22,832 bases of DNA from Actinomycetes bacterium (lineage in GTDB: Bacteria > Actinomycetota > Actinomycetes > Actinomycetales > Microbacteriaceae): NCBI GenBank assembly GCA_023457615.1, contig JAEWKY010000061.1, forward strand, positions 1 to 22,832. Direction: 5' to 3'. Position numbers and translations under genes: made by a program. Below are positions 1 through 6,656 of the stretch, piece after piece; positions within the stretch are counted from its first letter, which is position 1; every line of letters begins with the position of its first letter. The notes beneath the pieces are model-generated. The model worked only from the letters and a program-made list of their open reading frames with translations, ran no database searches and had not been told where the DNA came from.

Positions 1-2
1 CG

Positions 3-539
3 GCCACCGGCATCCCGGCCCGAGCGCTCGCCGCCTACGCGGGCGCCGTGCTCGTGAAGTCGGCTCAGATGCCCGAGTGCGGCATCTCGTGGAACACTCT
101 GGCCGGGGTCGGCGCCACGGAGAGCGACCACGGACGGCACGGGGGCTCGAGCGTCGCGGCCGACGGCACGGTGTCGCCGCCGATCTACGGTCCGCCGCTC
201 AACGGCGGCGACGGGGTGGAGCGCATCGCCGACTCCGACGGCGGGGCGATCGACGGCGACGCGACCATCGACCGGGCGTCGGGGCCGTTCCAGTTCATCC
301 CGCAGAGCTGGCGCAACTGGCACGTCGACGCGAACGGCGACGGCGTCGAGGATCCGCAGAACATCGACGACGCGGCCCTCGCCACGGTCAACTACCTGTG
401 CCGGGTGTCGATCGGCATGGACACCGAGGAGGGCTGGATCGCGGCCATCTCGGGGTTCAACTCCCCGCAGTCGTACCGCGACACGGTCGCCCGCTTCGCC
501 GTGCGCTACGCGGAGGCCGCCGCCACCGCCGCGGGTTGA
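3..539 (+). CDS. lytic transglycosylase, 5' partial
   Basis: The reading frame is open from the window edge, so the gene starts outside; 178 C-terminal residues are visible. The segment VGATESDHGRHGG, with its Glu, matches the catalytic region of secreted lytic murein transglycosylases of the SLT/MltB type. These cleave the MurNAc-GlcNAc bond of peptidoglycan. Downstream, GPFQFIPQSWRNW and the Asp/Asn-rich stretch DANGDGVEDPQNIDD are typical of the actinobacterial versions, as is the late ISGFNSPQSYRDTV. The protein probably acts outside the membrane, but the signal peptide would lie outside the window. The gene ends at TGA 27 nt before the end of the convergent LacI-type gene. The family call is firm; the exact subfamily is not. 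Confidence 0.85.
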   Translation, partial: ATGIPARALAAYAGAVLVKSAQMPECGISWNTLAGVGATESDHGRHGGSSVAADGTVSPPIYGPPLNGGDGVERIADSDGGAIDGDATIDRASGPFQFIPQSWRNWHVDANGDGVEDPQNIDDAALATVNYLCRVSIGMDTEEGWIAAISGFNSPQSYRDTVARFAVRYAEAAATAAG

Positions 540-566
540 GTGTCGCGCAGCGGTGTGTCGAAACCC

Positions 567-1586
567 CTACCCCGCCGGGCGAGGCCGCGCCGTCGACGAC
601 CGCACGACGAGGTCGAACGGCAGCGGGGTGTCGAAGGCATGACCCTCGGGATGTCCCTGCAGCTCGGTCATGAGCACATCCACCGCCATGCGGCCCTGCC
701 GCTCTGGGTACTGCGCGACGGTCGTGAGTCCGAAGAAGTCGGCGAGCTGGTGGTCGTCGATGCCGACGATCGACACGTCGCGCGGCACGTCGAGCCCGAG
801 GTCGCGCGCGGCGAGGATCGCGCCGATCGCCATCTCGTCGGAGGCCGCGAAGATCGCCGTCGGGCGCTCGCCCGGCGCTCCGAGCAGCTGCTTCGCTGCG
901 GCGTAACCCTCCTGGATGGTGAAGTTGCCGACGTGGAAGAGCCGCGGGTCGGACGGGATGCCCGCCGCCGCGAGGGCCTTCTGGTAGCCCACGCGCCGGT
1001 TCGTCGGCAGGTGGAAGTCCATCTCGATCTCGGGGTCGCCGCCGATGTGCGCGATGCGCCGGTGCCCGAGGCCGAGGAGGTGCTCGGTGATGAGCCGCGA
1101 CACCGCGATGTCGTCGACGCTCAGGGTGCGCACCCCCGGCACCGGGCCGCCGACGCCGACCATCGGCTTGTTCACGCCGTGCAGGCGCGACACCTCCGCC
1201 GCGGTGAGCTCGAGCGAGACGGCGATGACGGCATCCACCCGCTGGCGCAGCAGGAAGTGCTCGAAGACGCTGCGCCGCTCCTCCGCGCTGCCGCCGAGGT
1301 TGTAGAGCGTGAGGTCGTAGCCCTGGGCGAGGAGCGCCGACTCGGCGCCCTCGACGACGGCGCCGTAGAACCACCGGTTGAGGAACGGGATGACGACGCC
1401 GACGTTGCGCATGCGACCGGTCGCGAGGGCGGAGGCGCTCGACGACACGACGTAGCCCAGCGCGGCCGCCGCCTCCTGCACCCTCTCGCGCGTCGTCGGC
1501 GACACGTGCCCGCGACCGGAGAGCGCGCGCGAGACCGTCGCGGCGGAGACGCCCGCGCGCCTCGCGACCTCTTCGATGCCCGCCAC
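567..1586 (-). CDS. LacI-family transcriptional regulator
   Basis: A 339-aa protein with an N-terminal LacI helix-turn-helix (IEEVARRAGVSAATVSRAL, residues about 4-22), a hinge helix, and a periplasmic-binding-protein-like sugar-sensing domain (NVGVVIPFLNRWFYG, FAASDEMAIGAI, VSIVGIDDHQLADFFGLTTV). The GTG at 1586 is chosen because the HTH begins immediately after it and a strong Shine-Dalgarno (AAGGAGGT) precedes it. The longer open frame upstream has no family similarity. Such proteins repress sugar-utilisation genes and release DNA on binding a sugar or sugar phosphate. No target transport or catabolic gene is adjacent, so the ligand is unknown. The gene is divergent from tRNA-Tyr. A TAGGAT -10-like hexamer lies on the minus strand at 1613-1618. 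Confidence 0.9.
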   Translation of the reverse strand: MAGIEEVARRAGVSAATVSRALSGRGHVSPTTRERVQEAAAALGYVVSSSASALATGRMRNVGVVIPFLNRWFYGAVVEGAESALLAQGYDLTLYNLGGSAEERRSVFEHFLLRQRVDAVIAVSLELTAAEVSRLHGVNKPMVGVGGPVPGVRTLSVDDIAVSRLITEHLLGLGHRRIAHIGGDPEIEMDFHLPTNRRVGYQKALAAAGIPSDPRLFHVGNFTIQEGYAAAKQLLGAPGERPTAIFAASDEMAIGAILAARDLGLDVPRDVSIVGIDDHQLADFFGLTTVAQYPERQGRMAVDVLMTELQGHPEGHAFDTPLPFDLVVRSSTARPRPAG

Positions 1587-1650
1587 GGGACCTCCTTCGA
1601 TGGAGCCTCCCGATCCTAACTGCGTGGTACGGCCCGGCCGTGCGAGCAGG

Positions 1651-1656
1651 TATCCT
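1651..1656 (+). promoter_or_regulatory. candidate -10 element of tRNA-Tyr
   Basis: TATCCT lies 20 nt upstream of the mature tRNA 5' end, a normal distance for an actinobacterial tRNA promoter. No convincing -35 hexamer was seen. Confidence 0.4.
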
Positions 1657-1676
1657 TGTGCAGGCGTTCGCGCCAT

Positions 1677-1761
1677 GGCGAGTTACCCAAGCGGCCAAAG
1701 GGATCTGACTGTAAATCAGACTGCTCTGCATTCGGGGGTTCGAATCCCTCACTCGCCACCA
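1677..1761 (+). tRNA. tRNA-Tyr (GTA), CCA encoded
   Basis: The acceptor stem GGCGAGT (1677-1683) pairs with ACTCGCC (1751-1757). The anticodon stem TCTGA/TCAGA encloses the loop CTGTAAA, with GTA at 1711-1713. A long variable arm marks a class II tRNA, and the T-loop is TTCGAAT. The discriminator A is at 1758, followed by an encoded CCA (1759-1761). The 3' part of the gene is the attachment site of the integrated element. The gene remains intact because the element carries a copy of the same 3' end. Confidence 0.97.
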
Positions 1762-1762
1762 C
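1736..1762 (+). repeat. attL: 27-bp direct repeat in tRNA-Tyr 3' end
   Basis: From GGGTTCGAATCC through the T-arm, acceptor stem and CCA to CCAC, this stretch is identical to 13918-13944. The match stops at 1735/13917 and at 1763/13945. This is the usual signature of tyrosine-integrase insertion in a tRNA gene. Confidence 0.93.
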
Positions 1763-1763
1763 A

Positions 1764-1799
1764 GAAAGCCCCGGAATCCCAGCGATCTCCGGGGCTTTC
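1764..1799. terminator. bidirectional hairpin terminator, tRNA-Tyr / integrase
   Basis: A perfect 12-bp stem (GAAAGCCCCGGA, 1764-1775, with TCCGGGGCTTTC, 1788-1799) has a 12-nt loop. It starts just after the tRNA CCA and lies within the element, 8 nt past the end of the convergent integrase. It probably ends both transcripts and replaces the host tRNA terminator displaced to 13946-13972. Confidence 0.75.
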
Positions 1800-1807
1800 G
1801 GCGTCTG

Positions 1808-2941
1808 TTAGGCCCGCTTCCCCCACGAATCCCCCACAGATGCCCGAGAACGGGCCGCATCGAGGGCATCCGCGACAGCGTCGGCGTCATCCTCGAACAG
1901 GTCCGCGTAGGTGTCGAGCGTCATCGCAGCGGACGCGTGACCGAGCATCCGCTGCACAGCCTTCGGGGTCGCGCCGGCGCTGATCGCCAGGCTCGCGGCC
2001 GTGTGACGGAGATCATGGATGCTGACGTGCGGGAAGTGCTCATCAGCTGCGCGAGCGGCCGCCAGCGCTCGCCGAAGCCAACCGCTGTTCGTCTGCGGCT
2101 TTGCCAGGTAGCCGAGGCCCGAGCCGAAGACCAGCTGATCGCGACGCTTGCCCTCACACTCGCGAGCGAGGAGCTCGGAGAGGAACTTCGGGTAAGGGAC
2201 CGAGCGACGCTCGTGAGTCTTCGGCGTGCCGACGTGCACCGACCCCCCGACCGTCACGGCGTTCTCCTCGACGAGCAGCCGCCGGCGGAGCGCGTCGACG
2301 CTCGAGACGCGCAGCGCGATCGCCTCACCCCAGCGGAGGCCGGTGTAGGCGAGGGTGAGCACGAGCGTGCTGTTGTCGCCGCTGTGCTCCGCGAGGAGGT
2401 CGACCTGGGCCGCAGTGAGGTACGCACGGCGCTTCGGGCGCTTGCGGGGGAGCTTCACGCCTCGAGCGGGGTTGACGTTGATCCGGCGGTCTTTCACTGC
2501 GACGTCGAGGATCGCGGCGAGAACGCCGAACGCGCGGATGACGACCGTCGCTGACTTCGGCTCGTCGCCAAGCGAGAACGACGCAACCCACGCGGCGACC
2601 TCGCTGTGCCGGATCTCGCCGACCCGCCGCTTCCCCCACTTCGGCAGCACGTGCACGCGCCACGACGTCTCCTGGGTGCGCCAGGTCGACGGCTTGAGGT
2701 GCTGCTGCGACGTGAGCCACGTCGCGCCAAGATCAGCGATGAGCGCGCGCGAGTCCATCGGGTCGACGTAGTCGCCCTTCACCTGCGCGACCGTGACGCC
2801 GGCCAGGTACTCCTCCGCGTCGCGCCGACGCCTGAACCCGCCACGCTCGCGCGACTTGCGACTGGGGTCGCGGTAGCGAACCCGGTATCGAACGCCGTCC
2901 CGTGCCGTGTGTACTTCTCGATGCTGCCCATCGGAGATCAA
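1808..2941 (-). CDS. int: tyrosine integrase; start region apparently frameshifted
   Basis: Read from TTG at 2941 the protein has 377 aa. An N-terminal arm-binding domain (YRVRYRDPSRKS, GGFRRRRDAEEYL) is followed by a core-binding SAM-like domain (from about residue 70). The catalytic domain shows R203 (TGLRWGE), K241 (GTPKTHERRSVP), H309 and R312 (HDLRH), H335 (LGHAS) and the nucleophile Y345 (DTYADLF). It should catalyse integration and excision at tRNA-Tyr. The TTG overlaps the regulator stop as TTGA, suggesting translational coupling. However, ATG at 2931, one frame away, reads MGSIEKYT, the usual opening of actinophage integrases. A single missing base near 2908 would join it to ARDGVRYRVRYRDP. 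The gene may therefore be mutated, read by -1 frameshifting, or started at TTG. Confidence 0.9.
   Translation of the reverse strand: MISDGQHREVHTARDGVRYRVRYRDPSRKSRERGGFRRRRDAEEYLAGVTVAQVKGDYVDPMDSRALIADLGATWLTSQQHLKPSTWRTQETSWRVHVLPKWGKRRVGEIRHSEVAAWVASFSLGDEPKSATVVIRAFGVLAAILDVAVKDRRINVNPARGVKLPRKRPKRRAYLTAAQVDLLAEHSGDNSTLVLTLAYTGLRWGEAIALRVSSVDALRRRLLVEENAVTVGGSVHVGTPKTHERRSVPYPKFLSELLARECEGKRRDQLVFGSGLGYLAKPQTNSGWLRRALAAARAADEHFPHVSIHDLRHTAASLAISAGATPKAVQRMLGHASAAMTLDTYADLFEDDADAVADALDAARSRASVGDSWGKRA
1820..1838 (+). repeat. left copy of end-associated direct repeat
   Basis: CCCCCACGAATCCCCCACA matches 13795-13813 at 18 of 19 positions in the same orientation. It lies 58 bp inside attL, over the integrase 3' end. 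It may be an integrase arm-type binding site, but this is inference. Confidence 0.5.
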
Positions 2942-3468
2942 CCCAGCATGAACTCGTCGACGTCGAACCCGAGCCCTTCGAGGAGCTGCTTGAAGTCCGA
3001 CGACTTCACGAGGGCGGACCAAGCCTTCACGAAGTCGGTGTCGAACTCCGACCACTCGAGTATCGGGCGATAGCGCTTCTGCAGGGCGGGGTCGCCCGAC
3101 TGCTCGAGCAGCAGCCGTATGGTGTCGCGCGCCGCGTGAGCCGCCCAGAACGCCTTGGAGTAATCGAGGACGGAGAGCACGAACACTCGAGCCTCACCTT
3201 CGAGGGCGAATGCCCGTGCAGCTTCGGCGCTCGCCGCCGGATCGATGAGCTGCGCAATCGAAGCATCGAGCGCTGCCGCCAACGCGGCCGCTTCCGCGAT
3301 GGACACGCGGCGGCTCCCGGCCTCGATCTTGTTGACCGTCGTTTGTTGAAAGGACGGATGGCCGCGCCGGTTCATCTCTCGGGCTAGTTGCTCTTGAGAG
3401 AGCCCGCGGGCCTCCCTGACGCCGCGCACGGCGGCCGCGAAGACGGTGTCGACGGAGGGTGAGGCCAC
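2938..3468 (-). CDS. XRE-family DNA-binding regulator
   Basis: A 176-aa protein with a Cro/C1-type helix-turn-helix at about residues 12-72 (REARGLSQEQLAREMN, QQTTVNKIEAGSRRVSIAEAAALA). A C-terminal part of about 100 residues is unlike LexA/CI peptidases and has no recognised domain. GTG 3468 is chosen because it opens directly onto the HTH. A TAGGGT hexamer ends 5 nt upstream of it, suggesting a leaderless transcript. The position, leftward and divergent from the excisionase-like gene with inverted repeats between, is that of the element's master repressor. Its stop overlaps the integrase TTG by four bases, so the two are probably one operon. Function is inferred from domain and position. 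Confidence 0.82.
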   Translation of the reverse strand: MASPSVDTVFAAAVRGVREARGLSQEQLAREMNRRGHPSFQQTTVNKIEAGSRRVSIAEAAALAAALDASIAQLIDPAASAEAARAFALEGEARVFVLSVLDYSKAFWAAHAARDTIRLLLEQSGDPALQKRYRPILEWSEFDTDFVKAWSALVKSSDFKQLLEGLGFDVDEFMLG

Positions 3469-3473
3469 GCCTG

Positions 3474-3479
3474 ACCCTA
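3474..3479 (-). promoter_or_regulatory. candidate -10 of regulator-integrase operon
   Basis: The minus strand reads TAGGGT five nt before GTG 3468. A TTACCT hexamer about 18 bp further upstream (3498-3503) could be the -35. Confidence 0.4.
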
Positions 3480-3523
3480 TCCGTCTTTCGCAGCGCAAGG
3501 TAACCGAAATTCGCCATAGACCC

Positions 3524-3591
3524 TCGAATCGGATGTACAGTGATCCGACTATCGCATATCCTGCGATCGAATGACACGACAACCGATTCGA
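3524..3591. promoter_or_regulatory. candidate operators of the element's genetic switch
   Basis: Three perfect inverted repeats are nested in this divergent intergenic region. TCGAATCGG (3524-3532) pairs with CCGATTCGA (3583-3591). TCGGAT (3529-3534) pairs with ATCCGA (3543-3548). ATCGCA (3551-3556) pairs with TGCGAT (3562-3567) and brackets the rightward -10. Binding by the XRE regulator or the excisionase-like protein would be expected. Confidence 0.6.
3534..3562 (+). promoter_or_regulatory. candidate rightward early promoter
   Basis: TGTACA (3534-3539), a 17-bp spacer and TATCCT (3557-3562) form a plausible sigma-70-type promoter driving the rightward genes. It is embedded in the inverted repeats listed as operators, so it would be blocked when they are bound. 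Confidence 0.5.
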
Positions 3592-3605
3592 AAGTGAGGC
3601 GTCAG

Positions 3606-3794
3606 GTGGGCAAGAAGCTCTCCGTCGACGAGGTGTGCGAGCGGCTCCACATCTCTCGCCCCCATCTCAACCAGATGCAGTTCCGCGGCGATGCTCCGCC
3701 GAGGATCGAGATCAGCCCGCGTCGCTTCCTCTACGACGAGGACTCGCTGGAGAAGTGGCTGATGGATCGCGAACGCGCCACCGTGAGCGCGTGA
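3606..3794 (+). CDS. excisionase-like helix-turn-helix protein
   Basis: A 62-aa protein starting at GTG 3606, read VGKKLSVDEVCERLHISRPHLN; GTG 3594 is an alternative in-frame start. Residues 4-50 form a MerR/Xis-type winged helix: the HTH LSVDEVCERLHISRPHLNQM is followed by a basic wing and the typical end RRFLYDEDSLEKWLMDRE. A GTGAGG ribosome binding site lies 7 nt upstream. As first gene of the rightward operon opposite the repressor-integrase operon, it is a candidate recombination directionality factor, bending attL/attR DNA to promote excision. It could instead be a Cro-like regulator; the sequence alone does not decide. Confidence 0.75.
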   Translation: MGKKLSVDEVCERLHISRPHLNQMQFRGDAPPRIEISPRRFLYDEDSLEKWLMDRERATVSA

Positions 3795-3991
3795 CCGCCA
3801 CCAATGTAGTGGCGCTCGCCGAGGTCGCAGAGACGCTGTCCGACCTGAGCTCCGACGAGTGGTGGGACGTCTTCGGGTTCATGCTCGGTGTCGCAGCCCA
3901 GTTCGTTCCGGACGAGGTGCTCATCCTCGCGATCGCCGAGGCCCGGGAGCAGGTCGACGCCGCCCGCGCGCACGCAGAGCCGCCGTGCTAG
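3791..3991 (+). CDS. hypothetical small acidic protein
   Basis: A 66-aa protein starting at GTG 3791, whose GTGA overlaps the stop of the preceding excisionase-like gene by four bases, so translation is probably coupled. It reads VTATNVVALAEVAETL and then DLSSDEWWDVFGFML. It is acidic and predicted helical, with no cysteines or known motif. I do not recognise it. The tight coupling suggests it acts with the excisionase-like protein in early control. A strong hairpin follows within 5 nt of its stop. Confidence 0.65.
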   Translation: MTATNVVALAEVAETLSDLSSDEWWDVFGFMLGVAAQFVPDEVLILAIAEAREQVDAARAHAEPPC

Positions 3992-3995
3992 TCCG

Positions 3996-4024
3996 CGAGT
4001 CCACGCCCTGTCTCCGTGGACTCG
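3996..4024 (+). terminator. perfect hairpin after first rightward operon
   Basis: CGAGTCCACG (3996-4005) and CGTGGACTCG (4015-4024) form a perfect 10-bp stem with a 9-nt loop, starting 5 nt after the preceding stop codon. There is no T-tract. It may terminate or attenuate the first two-gene operon. A second hairpin (ACCCCGG/CCGGGGT, 4054-4073) lies between it and the next gene. Confidence 0.45.
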
Positions 4025-4104
4025 TAGACGCACCGACCAGTCCACAGAGAGAAACCCCGGCTGCCACCGGGGTCCACGCCATCACCTAGGGAAAGAGAAC
4101 GGCT

Positions 4105-4482
4105 ATGCATGAGTCTACGCTTCCGCCCGCAGTCTCCGAGAGATTGCGGCGCGCGGGTATCACTGTCTCCGAAATTCCCCCCGTCCACGCCCGAGGGACT
4201 GCGGCCGATGCGGAGACCGAGTCTCTCGCCATGCAGGTGCAAGACGCCGCCGCGTGCGAGGCCCTCGCTCACGCCGCGGCCGTCGACGGGCACGACTGTG
4301 GGCCCGCGCGGTTCGCGGTGACCGTGCGGTGCCCTGAGTGCACCGACCTCGACACAATCGCGCTGCTTTGCGCCGGCAGGGTGCTCGCGGTGACCTCGAG
4401 CCTCTGCACGATGCGCTGCCCGCACTGCGGCGTGCAGGACGAGCCTTGGGAGCTGTTCTGGCGCTCGATCGAGGTGATCTGA
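4105..4482 (+). CDS. hypothetical protein with zinc-ribbon cysteines
   Basis: A 125-aa protein starting at ATG 4105, with a purine-rich region (GGGAAAGAG) upstream. The N-terminal 60 residues are unremarkable. The C-terminal half has two CxxC pairs, CPEC (C76, C79) and CPHC (C105, C108), arranged as a zinc ribbon. Its TGA overlaps the ATG of the second recombinase by one base (TGATG), so the two are probably translated together. A DNA- or RNA-binding accessory role is plausible, but I do not recognise the family. Confidence 0.72.
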   Translation: MHESTLPPAVSERLRRAGITVSEIPPVHARGTAADAETESLAMQVQDAAACEALAHAAAVDGHDCGPARFAVTVRCPECTDLDTIALLCAGRVLAVTSSLCTMRCPHCGVQDEPWELFWRSIEVI

Positions 4483-5444
4483 TGGTCAACCTCCGACCGA
4501 ACGCGATCGACCGCTCGAACTTCGACGAGGCCCACGGTTTCCGGGATCTGATCCTCGCCTACCGTCGGCATCTTCGGGCCCGCGGCCTGAGCGATGGCAC
4601 CGTGGTCCAGCGTGTCCTTCACGTCGAGACCCTGCACGCCCAGCACCCCGACGTTCTCCGGGTCACTACCGAGGACCTCGAGCTGATCCTGTCGCGGCGG
4701 CGGCACACTCACGCGCCGGAGTCGCGCCGCTCGATGCGCAGCTCCTGGCAGAGGTTCTACGCATGGGCACTGGACACGGGGCGCATGGCGCACGACCCGG
4801 CCGCCGAACTCGCGCCGATCAGGCTCCCCCGCGTCGTCGCTCGTATCGCGAAGGACGAGCAGGTGATCCGCGGCCTCATGGGCGCGTCGACGTCGGAGGA
4901 AGCGATGGTGCTGCTTGGGCGACTCGCCGGTCTCCGTCTCAACGAGATCACGACACTCCACACGAGCCACCGCGAGGGCGCCGTGCTCCGCGTCGTCGGC
5001 AAGGGCGACAACACCCGCATGATCCCGATCAACGCCGAACTCCTCGAGGTGCTCGAGCGCCTCGAACGCATCCAGGGCGACGGCTACTACTTCCGCAGCC
5101 GGACCGGTCGACACATGCACGTCCAGTCGGTCGGCAAGATCATCAAGCGCCTGACCGGCTGCAATCCGCACTCGCTCCGACACGCGGCCGCCACCGCCGC
5201 CTACGAAGGCACCCACGACCTCCGGGCAGTCCAGGAGTTCCTCGGGCACTCGAGCCTCGCGACAACCGAACGCTACATCCACGTCCGCGCCGAACAGATC
5301 CGAGCAGTCTCCGAAGCCACAGCACTACGCCGGCGGCCCGCACCTTCACCCCACCCGACCGCCGCCGAGGCTCCCTCTCCTCGACAGCCCGCGGACCCCG
5401 AAGCCGCGGCGCTCGCCGAAGGGGTGGAGCGTGAAGACACCTAG
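4482..5444 (+). CDS. second tyrosine recombinase (XerC/D-like)
   Basis: A 320-aa protein starting at ATG 4482, preceded by GAGGTG and translationally coupled to the zinc-ribbon gene. An N-terminal SAM-like core-binding domain (about 15-110) precedes a catalytic domain with the full residue set: R152 (LAGLRLNEI), K174 (GKGDNTRMIPI), H230 and R233 (HSLRH), H256 (LGHSS) and nucleophile Y265 (TERYIHV). The last 40 residues are a Pro/Ala-rich tail. There is no arm-binding domain like that of the integrase near attL, so it resembles Xer-type enzymes. It may resolve multimers or act at a second site, but its substrate is unknown. All catalytic residues are present, so it is probably active. Confidence 0.88.
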   Translation: MVNLRPNAIDRSNFDEAHGFRDLILAYRRHLRARGLSDGTVVQRVLHVETLHAQHPDVLRVTTEDLELILSRRRHTHAPESRRSMRSSWQRFYAWALDTGRMAHDPAAELAPIRLPRVVARIAKDEQVIRGLMGASTSEEAMVLLGRLAGLRLNEITTLHTSHREGAVLRVVGKGDNTRMIPINAELLEVLERLERIQGDGYYFRSRTGRHMHVQSVGKIIKRLTGCNPHSLRHAAATAAYEGTHDLRAVQEFLGHSSLATTERYIHVRAEQIRAVSEATALRRRPAPSPHPTAAEAPSPRQPADPEAAALAEGVEREDT

Positions 5445-5507
5445 AGCAGGTTCTACCGACCAACGACGCGCGCGGGCGGATTGCCCACTCGCCTTCGGGG
5501 CCGCTTG

Positions 5508-6074
5508 ATGGGCGGGCAGCTCGTGAAGCGTGCCTACGCTGCATTCCACATCGCACTCGAGCGCGGGGAGCCCTTCACCGCGAACGAGCGGCACGTACTT
5601 CTCTACATGGCCGCGATCGCGCACGACACGGACTCGCCCCCTCGGTACTGGGGCGGTCGCGACTCACTCGCGACATTCGCGCTCAGTCGTCGAGTGCCGG
5701 ACGGGGATGACGTGGCCGCGGCGAAGGACCGCCGGTCGATCTTCGAATCTGTCCGCCAAGCGATTGCCGGGCTGGAACAGCGGGGAGCGCTCAGGCGCGT
5801 CGGAACGGCGTTCCCCGGGCGAACCCAGACGTACGACCTGACGGTGGAGAACTGCCTTCCTGCCGTGTGGCGAAGCAACGGGAGCTTGGCCCATACGCAA
5901 GGAGAGCTTGGGTCTTTCGACAAGGAGAGCTTGCAGATGACCCAAGCCCACATTGGGCCCGAGGAACGAGAACACCAAGAAGACCAAGAGGACACCACAA
6001 CTCATCTCCGGCGAGCACCTCACCTGCGGCCTGTGGAGAGAGCTCGACGGAGAGGAGAAGAAGTTGCCGGCTAG
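5508..6074 (+). CDS. winged-helix protein, possible replication initiator
   Basis: A 188-aa protein. ATG 5508 (MGGQLVKRAYAAFHIALERG) is preferred; a TTG at 5481 would add nine residues. Residues 5-120 resemble the N-terminal winged-helix domain of phage replisome-organiser and initiator proteins: FTANERHVLLYMA, a Gly/Trp-rich loop (RYWGGRDSLATFAL), a helix with SIFESVRQAIAGLEQRGALRRV, then a wing (RTQTYDL). The C-terminal 60 residues are charged and probably disordered. It may bind an origin in the element, consistent with its place in an early operon. No iterated origin repeats were recognised. A purely regulatory role is possible. Confidence 0.7.
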   Translation: MGGQLVKRAYAAFHIALERGEPFTANERHVLLYMAAIAHDTDSPPRYWGGRDSLATFALSRRVPDGDDVAAAKDRRSIFESVRQAIAGLEQRGALRRVGTAFPGRTQTYDLTVENCLPAVWRSNGSLAHTQGELGSFDKESLQMTQAHIGPEEREHQEDQEDTTTHLRRAPHLRPVERARRRGEEVAG

Positions 6075-6237
6075 CACAGACAGCGAACCTCGCTTCGAGG
6101 AGCACATCGGCGAAGTCCACGCGCCCCGCTGCTACAGCTGTGAGGGCCTGCAGGCGGCCGCCCGCGGCATCCCGCGACACCTCTGCCCAAACCACCCCGG
6201 CCACCCCCGACCCTGCGCGCTCGGATGCGACGACTGA
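6064..6237 (+). CDS. small Cys/His-rich putative zinc-binding protein
   Basis: A 57-aa frame. TTG 6064 is chosen because AGGAG lies 6 nt upstream and the preceding gene ends ten bases later. A longer reading from TTG 5953 would overlap the winged-helix gene by 122 nt. The pattern CYSC (C23, C26), then CPNH (C41, H44) and C51, C55 suggests a zinc finger. Its stop lies inside the next gene, an operon-style overlap. The family is not recognised, and the start is uncertain. Confidence 0.5.
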   Translation: MPASTDSEPRFEEHIGEVHAPRCYSCEGLQAAARGIPRHLCPNHPGHPRPCALGCDD

Positions 6238-6647
6238 CGATGAGCCCGAGAGCCAAGCGCCGCAACATCGCCTTCATCCGCCAGCCCACCGTCGTCATCG
6301 GAGCATCCGAAGCCGGCCCGATCCTCGCCGCACTCGCCGAAGTGCGCCGGCACGTCGAAGGCAGCCCAGCACTGCTCGCGCTCGCCGAGGAGCTCCGCGA
6401 GGCGGCTGACGACTGGGAGACCCTCCGCAGCTCAGCCGGTTCCGATCGCGGAACTGACCGCGCGCCGATCGCGGAACCCGTCGCACCATCGGACTGGCTG
6501 ACATCGAAGGAAGCCGCAGACCACCTCCGGGTGTCCACCCGTCGGGTCCGCGCTCTCCTCGCCGACGGCCACCTCGCCGGGCAACAGCGCGGCGGGTCCT
6601 GGTTCATCAGCAGAGACGCCCTCCGCAGGTTCGCGGCGGGCAGGTAG
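6225..6647 (+). CDS. helix-turn-helix protein, excisionase/MerR fold
   Basis: A 140-aa protein from ATG 6225; ATG 6240 is an alternative that would reduce the overlap with the previous frame. The N-terminal 85 residues are helical and charged. Residues 90-138 form a clear winged-helix DNA-binding domain: DWLTSKEAADHLRVSTRRVRAL, a basic wing QQRGGSWFI, and SRDALRRFAAG, as in the excisionase-family HTH (HTH_17). It is the third DNA-binding protein of the rightward set and could control the later genes or act as an accessory recombination factor. Its specific target is unknown. Confidence 0.78.
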   Translation: MRRLTMSPRAKRRNIAFIRQPTVVIGASEAGPILAALAEVRRHVEGSPALLALAEELREAADDWETLRSSAGSDRGTDRAPIAEPVAPSDWLTSKEAADHLRVSTRRVRALLADGHLAGQQRGGSWFISRDALRRFAAGR

Positions 6648-6656
6648 GAGATCACA

